Assembly: GCA_964539825.1 (NCBI GenBank)
Contig: CAZIKF010000007.1
Span: forward strand, 68,019 to 132,018
DNA length: 64,000 bases
Direction of reading: 5' to 3'
Origin: CAZIKF01 sp964539825
Lineage (GTDB): Bacteria; Muiribacteriota; UBA6191
Each line of letters opens with the position of its first letter. Positions within the stretch are counted from its first letter, which is position 1. The translations under genes were made by a program, and so were the position numbers. Below the pieces are notes generated by a model. It saw only the letters and a program-made list of their open reading frames with translations, ran no database searches and was not told the DNA's origin. Of this stretch, positions 20,234 through 28,679 are shown piece by piece.

Positions 20234-20720
20234 ACCGTGCCTCGATTAGGGTATTTAGTATAGAGCCCTTCATAATCGTTGAACAGCCTTGTTCCTCAGG
20301 TTCCCGGGCATCGGTATCTAAATTATTTCATGATCCATATGCCGCGGTTCCCACCACCCCTCGAAAAGAGGCTGTTTAGGAAAATGTTGTTTCGAGCACC
20401 TGTCCATGTCCCGTGACACATACAAGGAAAACCTCTGACTGAGCACAAGCCAGGCTCAGTGATGTGGCTTAGCTTAATTTGTTTTAACTTCTCAGGGAAA
20501 TTGCTTGACAGGTTTTTTCGCAAGAAAACCCAGATGCACTCATTTGAATTTTCTTCAGCTCAAATGAGCCCTATTGATAAGCACACAGCCTCGCACAGCC
20601 AGCAGGGAGAAATTTGATTTCAATTCATCATTATCCAGCCAATCCATAGGCCTGAAACCCCTATAAAAAGCAGGTGTAGAATAAGAAATGGTTGGATAAA
20701 AAAGCTACTCAGGAGGCCTG
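20234..20720. other. Intergenic region between FAD oxidase and HNH gene
   Basis: 487 bases without a convincing gene; short open frames here lack ribosome sites and family features. It holds a perfect 9-base inverted repeat, CTCATTTGA at 20539-20547 and TCAAATGAG at 20560-20568, with a 12-base loop and no following T-run. Just upstream is a small hairpin of the GGTTTT...AAAACC type. It presumably contains promoters for the two divergent genes, but I could not assign them. Confidence 0.5.
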
Positions 20721-21611
20721 ATGACCCAGATAAATTATGACACTGAATGTGAAGCTCTTCACCAAAAAATAGCTCATCTTGCCCGTAAACACCGCTTGAT
20801 TGAAGCCGAACTTCTTGATCACCTGCAAGAGGCAGAGAAAATGAGACTACACCTCTACCGAGGTCACTCATCTCTATTTCGCTACGTGGTCGATGAGCTT
20901 GGCTTCTCCGATGCGGTAGCCTCGAATCTTATAACCGTTGCGCGTAAAGCCCTTGAAGTGCCTGAGATCAAAGAGGAAGTACGCAAGGGCAATCTTGGTA
21001 TTTCCAAGCTGCGCAAACTCTGTCCCGTCATCGACATAGAAAATCAGAAGGAATGGATTCAGGCGGCAAAAACTAGTAGCTCCAGGGAGATCGAGATGAA
21101 AGTAGCCTCAATCAAAGAGACGCATACCCCGGTGGCCAATCTTCGTCCGGTGGCAAAGAATACCCTGCGCCTGAGCCTGGATATAAGTGACGAGGCTGAA
21201 CAGAAGCTTCTTCGCTTAAAAGATCTTCTTTCAACGAAGAAGGGTAGAGACTGTACTCTTCAGGAAGTTCTTGATTTTGCCCTGGAAACAGCAATAGAAA
21301 AGCATGATCCCGTTCGCAAGGCAAAGCGTACTGAAAAGCGAAAGGAGAAGAAGGTCCTCCAAGAAAAGGAACTCAACTCAATGGTTGTCAAAAGTCCACC
21401 ATTGAACATAGAAAACCAGGAGAGTATCCATGTAGGCCCAGCACGTCCCGGGACACGTTCGCGCTCAAGAAGGGCTCTACCCCAAAGTACTGTAGATGCG
21501 ATAAATCGACGGGACGAAGCTCAGTGTACCTATGTAGGCAAAGCGCTGTACCCAGACCCGCTGGTTGGATTTCCATCATGTCTTGGAGCTTTCAAAGGGA
21601 GGAAGCGATGA
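20721..21611 (+). CDS. HNH endonuclease-family protein, C-terminus frameshifted
   Basis: The frame as it stands gives 296 residues. AGGAGG lies 5 bases before the ATG. Residues 1-150 form the helical N-terminal region seen in predatory-bacterium-type HNH proteins (CEALHQKIAHLARKHRLIEA, FRYVVDELGFSDAVASN). A basic linker and ALPQSTVDAINRRDEAQCTYV lead into the HNH domain. After residue 274 the frame is lost and ends in an unrelated tail. The true continuation, RCTQTRWLDFHHVLELSKGG and on to the His-rich end, lies in the next frame to 21699. Removing one G at about 21543 restores it. Either a real mutation or a base error; the nuclease would be inactive as written. Confidence 0.8.
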   Translation: MTQINYDTECEALHQKIAHLARKHRLIEAELLDHLQEAEKMRLHLYRGHSSLFRYVVDELGFSDAVASNLITVARKALEVPEIKEEVRKGNLGISKLRKLCPVIDIENQKEWIQAAKTSSSREIEMKVASIKETHTPVANLRPVAKNTLRLSLDISDEAEQKLLRLKDLLSTKKGRDCTLQEVLDFALETAIEKHDPVRKAKRTEKRKEKKVLQEKELNSMVVKSPPLNIENQESIHVGPARPGTRSRSRRALPQSTVDAINRRDEAQCTYVGKALYPDPLVGFPSCLGAFKGRKR

Positions 21612-21699
21612 TCTTCAGAACCTGGTCACTCTCTGTCATGCCCACCATAGACTTTTTCACGATACAGACCCGCTAATGCACTTCAGTCATGTCACATAG
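21544..21699 (+). pseudogene. Displaced HNH catalytic domain (other frame of the HNH gene)
   Basis: Read from CGC at 21544, this frame gives RCTQTRWLDFHHVLELSKGG, then SDDLQNLVTLCHAHHRLFHD, and stops with TAG at 21697. The His-His, Asn and final His pattern, spaced with NLVTLCHAHH, is the HNH active site. It joins the upstream frame exactly if one base is removed near 21543 (GGC AAA g CGC TGT). This is the missing C-terminus of the gene at 20721. Confidence 0.85.
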
Positions 21700-21842
21700 T
21701 TTCAGCATCAAGATTGTTCCTACAGAATTTCTTAGAGGACTCTAAATCTTCTGATCGAGATGCTATTTGTTCAATTTTCTGTGACCCTAATCACCTCCAG
21801 GTAAATTCAATGATTAGCACTTTAGAATGACAAAAATATGGT

Positions 21843-21848
21843 ATAATT
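21843..21848 (+). promoter_or_regulatory. TATAAT box very close to a start codon
   Basis: A perfect TATAAT lies 13 bases before the ATG of the secreted propeller protein. No good -35 is visible. If used, the mRNA would start within a few bases of the ATG and be nearly leaderless, which fits the absence of a Shine-Dalgarno site there. Confidence 0.3.
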
Positions 21849-21860
21849 CTATGAATTTGT

Positions 21861-24635
21861 ATGGCAATTTTCGCTACCAGTCACAATTTCATTCGCCTAT
21901 TGGCGGTATCATTTTTACTGATTCAAATTTCATTCTCTGGTGAGGCTGTGCTCAAGCCGGGACTGAACTTTGTAAGCCTCCCAATAAGTTCTCCTATAGC
22001 CGTTTCGACCTACCTTAAGAAATCAGGTATTCAAGTAACCAGTGTCTGGTCCTGGGACAGTGATATTAACTTGGGTAATGGTGGCTGGCTTGTTTATCCG
22101 CGAGTTAGGGGCTTTCAAGAACTTTCTATGCTCTCACCGGAAAAAGGCTATTGGGTACAGGTCTCAAATGAAATATCACTAACTGGTGAAGGTGTTTACA
22201 CAAGATTCTCTGACCTGTCTCCCAAACTGCGTAAAGGCAAATCTCTCATTGGTATCGGTAATCTCACAGAACCTCAGGCTCCATATCAGTTCTTCCAGCA
22301 CGGAGAAATACCCAAAGTTGTTTGGACGTGGGACGCCATTTCAGCAGATTGGAGATATTGGAGTAACCGTACCGAAGTTTTGGAAAAACTCAGCAAGTCT
22401 TCATTGTCGCTTATTACATCCATTCAACCGGGCAGAGCTTACTTCTTGAGTTTTGAGACCGAAAAGCGCCCGAGGCTCCCATTTATTCGCGGTCCGAGAG
22501 GGTCCCAGGGACTTAAAGGCGAAAAGGGTGAGCGGGGACCAATTGGACCGCCAGGAAGTGTTATTACCAAGGGCGCAGCCATAAATGTATTTGAGGCTTC
22601 TACTCTTGCTTTAAGGGAGGGGATTAAACTTGAGCCACAGGTCAAAAGCCCTCAAGATTGTGATGCTGATTCAGCTGGTCTGATCAGTATGAACTACCAT
22701 TACCAGCCTTGTTTCTGTGATGGTGATTCCTGGACTCTTCTCCATTCAAATGACCCTTGTATTTGGGAGGCTCCTAGAGTAATTGATACACCCATTCCTC
22801 ACCTTGTCCATAAAGATCACCAATACTGGATTGAATGGGACCCCATTGAGGACGCCACTAGCTACAGGGTTCGAAGCGGAACCAGCGAGTCCAAATGGTC
22901 TTCCTATTCTGAGACTAGAGATTCAAAATACGGCGCTAATGCAGGAGATAACAAGACACAATATTTCCAGGTCATGGCTCTTGGGCCTCTTGTGAAAAGT
23001 ATTTATTCCAAACCGATAAAGGTTACACGGATATCAACACCAGAAGTCCTTGAGTCATTGTCCTATTCCGACTCAATCAAGATCCGATGGAAGAGGCATC
23101 TCTTTGCGGATGCATACAAGTTGAACGTAACAGATTCGACCAAAAAAAGAACCATTCTGACAAGTGCCACCGAACTTACTGTGGGCGGATTTAAGCCTGA
23201 AACAACCCTTCGTATTCAACTACAAGCTCTCAAACAGGGTTTCGAGAGTGAACCCTGGATTCGCTGGAGTAAGACCACGGAATTCACTGAGGAACCAGTT
23301 ACAGGATTCGAGTTTGAACACTTGATGAACGGAAGAATTCAATTTCATTGGAATAATAAGCCCGACGCCTCGTCTTATCGTCTTTACTATTCTAATGACT
23401 CTCCCATCACTGTGAATTCTACTTATTTAACCACCTCAGGGAATTCACTCATATTTGATGCTGAAGTTGGTAAAGATCCGGTTCTTATGCACTTTGCAAT
23501 CACAGCTATTCATTCACAGAAAATGAGCAGATTTGAACGACTTGAGAACCTGTACGTGCCCAATTTGGTCTTCAAAACTCCCTTGCCTTGGCGATTATAC
23601 ATTGAATGGGCAGATAAACCTTCACCAGGCATTTCTTCTCAAGACGATGTCATCCTTTGTGGTGATAGCGGGGAAGTATTTGTTCAGCAAAGAGATGGGA
23701 GTATACTTTTTAGGGAAGGAGGAGAAGTCACAAGCTATCCCAGCGACACAAGAGTGGTGATAGATCAACAGGACAGGCTCTTTTGTGGCAGTCATTTATG
23801 GAACAGGAATCTAGAAGCATTAACGGATTTACCGGACAGAGGTGCCAGCTTGCCTTTTTTGTCTCCGAAGGATGGTTCATATTCATACAAATCCAAGGAC
23901 AAGATTTTAACGGTGAATGAACAGGGTCTACCATTGAGTGCGATAAGAGTAGAAAGTGATCCGCGTACGTTTCAGATTTTCCTGCTACTACCCAATTCCG
24001 ATCTTTTGATGAGGTTGTCCCGTGATAGGGAAGTGGTTATGTCCCGAGAGGGTGAACTTAAATGGGATTTGACTGCAAGTCATCTGCTATATGCTCGTAA
24101 TGGTCTTGCTTTTGATAAAGCAGGGAATCTGTATAGCATGCCGCATTCCGACAAAATAAACGTATTTTCCCAGGATGGAGAAGTACCATTGTATCAGGTG
24201 AGGTTGCCTAATCATGGTATGGCATTCATTTTGGGAAGGAATGGTATTCTCTATGCCCAGGGTGGCCACCAGTTGAGTGCACTTTCTAGTAGTGGGGAGC
24301 TATTGTGGAGCGTGCCTGGAAATGAATCAATTCCACCCCTTCAGAGCGCTGATGGGACTATATTTACCTATTTTGTAGATAATTCTTCGATTTCTACAGA
24401 TAACAAGGGGTTTGCAGCCTACACGGAGCAGGGCGACTTAAAGTGGAAAGTCTACCTTTTCGAGAAGGGTAAACGTGTCAAATTGACCTCCCCTTCAATC
24501 ACAAGTGATGGCGTGGTTGTGTTCGCCTCTCAGAAATTCCTCTACGGGATCCAAACATCTTCGGGTGGTTTGGCATCTGATGCCCCTTGGCCCAAGTACT
24601 GTCGAGATCTTGGGAACTCCTGTTCTGCTGAGTAA
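21861..24635 (+). CDS. Secreted multidomain protein: collagen-like stretch, FN3-like domains, beta-propeller
   Basis: 924 residues. Signal peptide at 1-27. Residues about 28-115 and 118-205 are two related modules (GLNFVSLPI, VWSWD, EKGYWVQVSNEISLTGEG; then KGKSLIGIGN, VVWTWD, PGRAYFLSF). Residues 211-234 are eight Gly-X-Y triplets (GPRGSQGLKGEKGERGPIGP, then PGSV), a short collagen-like stretch. A Cys-rich patch (about 270-310) and two or three fibronectin-III-like domains follow. The last third (about 585-915) has repeats of the PQQ/propeller kind (DVILCGDSGEVFVQQRDGSI, NGILYAQGGHQLSALSSSGE). No Shine-Dalgarno is visible at the ATG; the frame has no better start. Likely exported; function unknown. 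Confidence 0.85.
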   Translation: MAIFATSHNFIRLLAVSFLLIQISFSGEAVLKPGLNFVSLPISSPIAVSTYLKKSGIQVTSVWSWDSDINLGNGGWLVYPRVRGFQELSMLSPEKGYWVQVSNEISLTGEGVYTRFSDLSPKLRKGKSLIGIGNLTEPQAPYQFFQHGEIPKVVWTWDAISADWRYWSNRTEVLEKLSKSSLSLITSIQPGRAYFLSFETEKRPRLPFIRGPRGSQGLKGEKGERGPIGPPGSVITKGAAINVFEASTLALREGIKLEPQVKSPQDCDADSAGLISMNYHYQPCFCDGDSWTLLHSNDPCIWEAPRVIDTPIPHLVHKDHQYWIEWDPIEDATSYRVRSGTSESKWSSYSETRDSKYGANAGDNKTQYFQVMALGPLVKSIYSKPIKVTRISTPEVLESLSYSDSIKIRWKRHLFADAYKLNVTDSTKKRTILTSATELTVGGFKPETTLRIQLQALKQGFESEPWIRWSKTTEFTEEPVTGFEFEHLMNGRIQFHWNNKPDASSYRLYYSNDSPITVNSTYLTTSGNSLIFDAEVGKDPVLMHFAITAIHSQKMSRFERLENLYVPNLVFKTPLPWRLYIEWADKPSPGISSQDDVILCGDSGEVFVQQRDGSILFREGGEVTSYPSDTRVVIDQQDRLFCGSHLWNRNLEALTDLPDRGASLPFLSPKDGSYSYKSKDKILTVNEQGLPLSAIRVESDPRTFQIFLLLPNSDLLMRLSRDREVVMSREGELKWDLTASHLLYARNGLAFDKAGNLYSMPHSDKINVFSQDGEVPLYQVRLPNHGMAFILGRNGILYAQGGHQLSALSSSGELLWSVPGNESIPPLQSADGTIFTYFVDNSSISTDNKGFAAYTEQGDLKWKVYLFEKGKRVKLTSPSITSDGVVVFASQKFLYGIQTSSGGLASDAPWPKYCRDLGNSCSAE

Positions 24636-24783
24636 TCCATTATCTTTAGGTTTGTTTCCAACTTCCCAAATTTCCCACGCTACGTACAATCCTCATATAA
24701 TGAGTTGTTTAGCTTGGATTCCCCATTTAGCGGGTCCTCGTGTAAACTAGAAGAGAGCGGGAAAAAATTGTTTCGGGAGTATC

Positions 24784-25056
24784 ATGTGTCCATCCGATAA
24801 ACTCAAAGAATTTCTTGAGGGCATAATGGACGAGCAGGAAAAGCTCGGCGAGTCGGCTGAAAAGGCAGATCACAAATGTCGTAAGATTTATAATCGCATT
24901 CAAGAGCTTGTGCTGGATCGGGAAACTCTGAAGCAGGAACTTCAAGAGCAGGAAGAGGAACAGGAGCGCTACCAAATACAGTTAAAAATTTCCCGTATTG
25001 ATCGAGAGTTTAACGAACTTCTAAATGTCCTATCCATGGATTCCATGGAATTCTAA
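24784..25056 (+). CDS. Small coiled-coil protein, 90 residues
   Basis: A highly charged, Glu/Gln/Lys-rich helix fills most of the protein (residues about 10-80, e.g. LKQELQEQEEEQERYQIQLK), giving a strong coiled-coil appearance. No signal peptide. GGGAG lies 5 bases before the ATG, and rocD follows 81 bases downstream on the same strand. No family recognised. Confidence 0.65.
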   Translation: MCPSDKLKEFLEGIMDEQEKLGESAEKADHKCRKIYNRIQELVLDRETLKQELQEQEEEQERYQIQLKISRIDREFNELLNVLSMDSMEF

Positions 25057-25137
25057 CTAAAGAACAAGATCAGGATTTATCCTATCCGCGTTCTTGTGAC
25101 AAGGCGTGTATGCGGGCACCTTAAGGAAGTAATATCT

Positions 25138-26337
25138 ATGAAAAGCAATGAATTGATTCAATTGTCACAGCAGTACGGTGCCAGGAACTATCTTCCTCTT
25201 CCTATTGTGATTTCCGAGGGAAGCGGTTGCTGGGTAAGCGATCCAGAAGGAAAAAAATATCTGGATTGCTTGTCCTCTTATTCGGCTTTGAATCATGGTC
25301 ACTGTCATCCTGCCTTGCTAGAGACCCTTACTCAACAAGCTCGAAAATGCACTTTGACTTCGCGAGCGTTTCATAACGATCAGCTGGGACCTTTTTTGAA
25401 GCAAATTACTCAACTTTGCTCCATGGATGCCGCTCTTCCCATGAACACTGGAGCGGAGGCTGTTGAAACGGCGATCAAAGCCCTGAGGAAATGGGGCTAT
25501 ACCAAAAAGGGTGTCGAGGAAAACAGAGCTGAAATCATTGTTTGTGAAAATAATTTTCATGGTCGAACCACAACTATCGTGAGTTTTTCCTCTGAAGAAG
25601 CGTACCGAAGCGGATTTGGCCCCTTCACTCCAGGGTTTCGAATCATTCCGTATGGGGATCTTGAGGCCTTCAAGTCCGCGTGTAACGAAAATACCGTCGG
25701 TTTCCTGGTCGAGCCCATTCAGGGAGAAGCGGGAGTAGTTATACCTCCGGTGGATTTTCTAAAAGGGGCGTTCGATTTTTGTGAGCAAAACAACATTCTA
25801 TTTGTTGCAGATGAAATTCAGACGGGACTCGGAAGAACGGGGCGAATGTTTTGCTGTGAGCATTTCGGGTTTCAACCCCATGCGTATGTTCTGGGAAAAG
25901 CTTTGGGGGGAGGGGTTTATCCCATTTCTGTTCTGGTAGGCTCACGGGATCTTTTGGGGGTCTTTGAACCCGGTGAACACGGATCTACTTTTGGGGGAAA
26001 CCCGCTTGCCTGCGCAATCGCATTGAAGGCACTTGAAATCCTGGAGAGTGAAAATCTGGTCACCCGCGCATGGGAACTGGGTTCGAAATTTCAAGATCGG
26101 CTTTTTGGATTGAACTCAAAATATGTCGCCCAGGTTCGAGGAAAGGGTCTATTGATTGGTATTGTTCTCAAGGAGAGTGCCGGAGGGGCCAGACAATTCT
26201 GTGAGAGACTTATGCAGCTGGGAGTACTTTGTAAAGAAACTCATGAGCATGTCATCAGGGTAGCTCCGCCCCTGATTGTTAATCAGCAAGAATTGGATTT
26301 TGCCTTCGAAAAGATTCAGGAGGTTTTGCAATCGTGA
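25138..26337 (+). CDS. rocD: Ornithine--oxo-acid transaminase
   Basis: 399 residues, typical for the family. PLP-dependent class III aminotransferase that converts ornithine and 2-oxoglutarate to glutamate semialdehyde and glutamate. Motifs seen: ALNHGHCHPALL, MNTGAEAVETAIKALRKWGY, NFHGRTTTIVSFSS, FLVEPIQGEAGVV, ADEIQTGLGRTG and the PLP lysine in YVLGKALGGGVYP, then TFGGNPLACAIA. I start at ATG 25138 (AAGGAAG 8 bases upstream) rather than the longer open frame. The next gene starts inside its stop codon (GTGA), so the Nudix gene is translationally coupled. Confidence 0.94.
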   Translation: MKSNELIQLSQQYGARNYLPLPIVISEGSGCWVSDPEGKKYLDCLSSYSALNHGHCHPALLETLTQQARKCTLTSRAFHNDQLGPFLKQITQLCSMDAALPMNTGAEAVETAIKALRKWGYTKKGVEENRAEIIVCENNFHGRTTTIVSFSSEEAYRSGFGPFTPGFRIIPYGDLEAFKSACNENTVGFLVEPIQGEAGVVIPPVDFLKGAFDFCEQNNILFVADEIQTGLGRTGRMFCCEHFGFQPHAYVLGKALGGGVYPISVLVGSRDLLGVFEPGEHGSTFGGNPLACAIALKALEILESENLVTRAWELGSKFQDRLFGLNSKYVAQVRGKGLLIGIVLKESAGGARQFCERLMQLGVLCKETHEHVIRVAPPLIVNQQELDFAFEKIQEVLQS

Positions 26338-26816
26338 GCGCAGAGCCGCTGGATGGTTGGAATTTGAGAGTATACGGACTGCTCATTGAGAACGGCTGGA
26401 TTTTACTTTCACGAGAAACCTACCCTGACTTTAAGGGTTATATGAACAAGCTTCCAGGAGGAGGAATCCGTCTTGGTGAGGGTCCCGGGGATGCTCTGAA
26501 ACGGGAGTTTCATGAAGAGGTTGGGATTGAAGTAGAGCTGACTGAGATTCATCATCTCCCGACTTATTTCCTGCGCTCCTATTTTGAAAACTCGCAGATT
26601 CTTCCTTTTTATTTTCTGGTAAATCGGGAAACGGATCAAATTCCCAAATACATGAATAATGAGATCATCAAAGGTGTGTCGGTAAGCCAGGAATTTTACT
26701 GGGCTCGCCTCGAAGACCTGCATCCGGACATGATGACATTTCCCTTTGATAAAGAAGCCCTGGAAAAACTACTAGTTTCAATGCCGCAGAATTCACAGCG
26801 CACTCTGGTGCTCTGA
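26334..26816 (+). CDS. Nudix hydrolase
   Basis: 160 residues from GTG 26334, overlapping the rocD stop by 4 bases. The Nudix box is complete: GGIRLGEGPGDALKREFHEE followed by VGI (about residues 41-63), with the catalytic REx2EE. It should cleave a nucleoside diphosphate linked to another group; the substrate is not predictable. The last 24 bases overlap the 3' end of the opposite-strand gene. Confidence 0.9.
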   Translation: MSAEPLDGWNLRVYGLLIENGWILLSRETYPDFKGYMNKLPGGGIRLGEGPGDALKREFHEEVGIEVELTEIHHLPTYFLRSYFENSQILPFYFLVNRETDQIPKYMNNEIIKGVSVSQEFYWARLEDLHPDMMTFPFDKEALEKLLVSMPQNSQRTLVL

Positions 26817-27575
26817 TTTGTGCCCAAATTCAATGTCTACCTTCCAGGAAATTTCCTCTCCCAGGATTTCTCGGGAAGCACCATTTTCGATGAGTTCATA
26901 GAGCCGTTGCGAGTCTTTTGGCACAATACCGGAGATTTGAGAGTAGCCGCTTAGAGAAAGAACGGGAGAGAGCGGGGTCGTGGGGCCGAGCAATAAGCTA
27001 AATCGACCAGAACAAAGCTCAGAAAGCCTGACAAAGCTCTTATTGACCAGGGAAGAAGCCGTTACCACGACGGCATCCTGTTCTGGGATCAGGACTTCAC
27101 AGGCGGTGTCAGGCAGAGTATTCGTAATCTTGCGCCTTTCAAGTACAACGACTTGACACTGAGATCTCATCGAATCGGAAAAAGGGAAATGACCGACAAA
27201 AAGGACTTTTTGGTTTCGAAACCTGCTGATTAGAAGATTTTCGATGGATTCTCGAGCAGCCAGGTCTTCCAGGGGAGAGGCAAAGCTCTGCTCAACCCTT
27301 TCTCGCTGATTCCAGTAGGAGTTGATAGCTGCCATTCCAAAGGAAGCCTTGGAGAAATCCCAGGAAGTGACCCAGGAAGCGACTTCCTTCAAGGATTTGC
27401 CCATAAGGGAATGGCTTGATTCCGTAGGAAGAGAAGCTGAGGTCATAGCAACACCAGCACCGCATTCACTGTCAACAATTGTCCACTTTTCCCGCTGGAT
27501 TCCCCGCTTTACTCTGAGGGTGGCAGGTATGGGGTCAATGAGTGAAGAATAGATCTTCCAAAAATCCCGATTCAT
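26793..27575 (-). CDS. DUF364/DUF4213-type putative metal-chelation protein
   Basis: 260 residues. The N-terminal third fits the DUF4213 enolase-N-like fold (LPTESSHSLMGKSLKEVASW, SFGMAAINSYWNQRERV). The rest is a Rossmann-like DUF364 domain (VLFVGHFPFSDSMRSQCQVV, DAVVVTASSLVNKSF, LLGPTTPLSPVL). Members are annotated as putative heavy-metal chelation proteins; the biochemical role is not settled. The start overlaps the stop of the barrel-protein gene as TGATG, so both are likely one transcript. Confidence 0.75.
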   Translation of the reverse strand: MNRDFWKIYSSLIDPIPATLRVKRGIQREKWTIVDSECGAGVAMTSASLPTESSHSLMGKSLKEVASWVTSWDFSKASFGMAAINSYWNQRERVEQSFASPLEDLAARESIENLLISRFRNQKVLFVGHFPFSDSMRSQCQVVVLERRKITNTLPDTACEVLIPEQDAVVVTASSLVNKSFVRLSELCSGRFSLLLGPTTPLSPVLSLSGYSQISGIVPKDSQRLYELIENGASREILGEEISWKVDIEFGHKSEHQSAL

Positions 27576-28569
27576 CAGAAACGGTATTGGGCGCTAGCTA
27601 TGATATTGTCCTGTTTTCGATTAAAGAGAGTATCATAGTCCCCGGCAGTCACATAGGCAATCTGAAAGGTACTTGTGTCCAGGTTGACTCTGAAACCGGA
27701 TGCGAAAACATCGCCATCGTAATCATAGAGCCATTGTACATGTCTACCCAGGCTAANNNNNNNNNNNNNNNNNNNNNNNNNNNNNNNNNNNNNNNNNNNN
27801 NNNNNNNNNNNNNNNNNNNNNNNNNNNNNNNNNNNNNNNNNNNNNNNNNNNNNNNNGCGAAAACATCGCCATCGTAATCATAGAGCCATTGTACATGTCT
27901 ACCCAGGCTAACCTGCCCTCCCACAAAGCCAAAAAATTCATCGGGGCTTCCGATTACCTCAAGCTGACTGGGCTGGCTGTTTTGGCTAGAAGGAATTCGG
28001 CGCATGCGGTATCCTCCGAATTGAGCGACGCCGAACTCTCTGCCGGCAAGGAGATTCGTTTCTCTGAGCGTTTCTCCCCCATAATTACCGCCTACCCCTA
28101 GGTAGAATGGTTTCCATCCAATGGAAGCGGCTACAGAGAAATAGTCTACTCTTGAAGCTGGGAAAATGACTGAAATACCCATAGGAATCGAATCACTCGG
28201 GATTTGATACTTCAAGCTCCAATAAAATCTCGAACGCTGATCCGCCGATCCGGTAAAGAACTCTTGAGCCAACGCTACTTCTATTTGATCCTGAATACCG
28301 GCGGAAAACGAAACAAAGTGGCGCGATGCTCTGTCTGAAATTAAAGTGGATTGATCCTTTTGGTCAAAGAAGTTCCCAGAGTAGAGCATGGAACCTTCAT
28401 TGAGCCTTCTTGTGTATGGAGATGGGCTAAAGATTGCTCCAGAAAGTCCCAGGGGAGTCGCGTACAAGTCCAGGTCATACAGACCTGCCGATACTGGATT
28501 ATTTATGAAAAGAACTCCAAGTATCAAAATGAGGGCTTGAAGTCGTCTTCTGTTGCGCGGGTTAACCAT
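27575..28569 (-). CDS. Outer-membrane barrel-like protein, intact once the artificial gap is closed
   Basis: As given, the gene is interrupted by 100 Ns. The 55 bases on either side of the Ns are identical, so closing the gap removes 155 bases and changes the frame by two. The rejoined gene then runs cleanly: ...SLGRHVQWLYDYDGDVFASG... to the end IIASAQYRF and stop TGA at 27577-27575. The product is 279 residues, with a signal peptide (cut near NNPVSA) and the alternating pattern and terminal Phe of an outer-membrane beta-barrel. The family is not known to me; it may resemble YjbH-type or porin-like proteins. Its stop overlaps the next start (TGATG). Confidence 0.8.
27702..27756. repeat. 55-base duplicate flanking the N gap, artefact
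   Basis: The sequence is identical to 27857-27911. A length of 55 fits the k-mer size of common de Bruijn assemblers. Collapsing it gives an uninterrupted reading frame, which supports an artefact and not a biological repeat. Confidence 0.88.
27757..27856. other. Assembly gap (100 N) inside the barrel gene
   Basis: Exactly 100 Ns. Bases 27702-27756 and 27857-27911 are the same 55-base sequence. Two contigs ending in the same 55-mer were placed side by side rather than merged, so the true gap is most likely zero and the repeat is one copy. Confidence 0.9.
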
Positions 28570-28679
28570 GGTTTTCCTTGAGAGAACGAAGCCTCTCTTG
28601 CCAAAGAGTACCCCTATGATTTCGGTGAAATCCGTGGTAAAACTTAGGCTCAGTCGCTACTAACCTTTGGAGAGATTCC

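Noticed and set aside
20323..20523. 66-residue minus-strand frame in the HNH upstream region
   Set aside because: No ribosome site, no recognisable motif, and it lies over inverted repeats.
22870..22890. tRNA-like GGTTCGAAGC loop
   Set aside because: It lies inside the coding sequence of the propeller protein with no acceptor or anticodon stem around it. No tRNA or rRNA gene was found in the window.
27542..27877. 111-residue plus-strand frame crossing the N gap
   Set aside because: It is antisense to the barrel gene and includes Ns; it disappears when the gap is closed.
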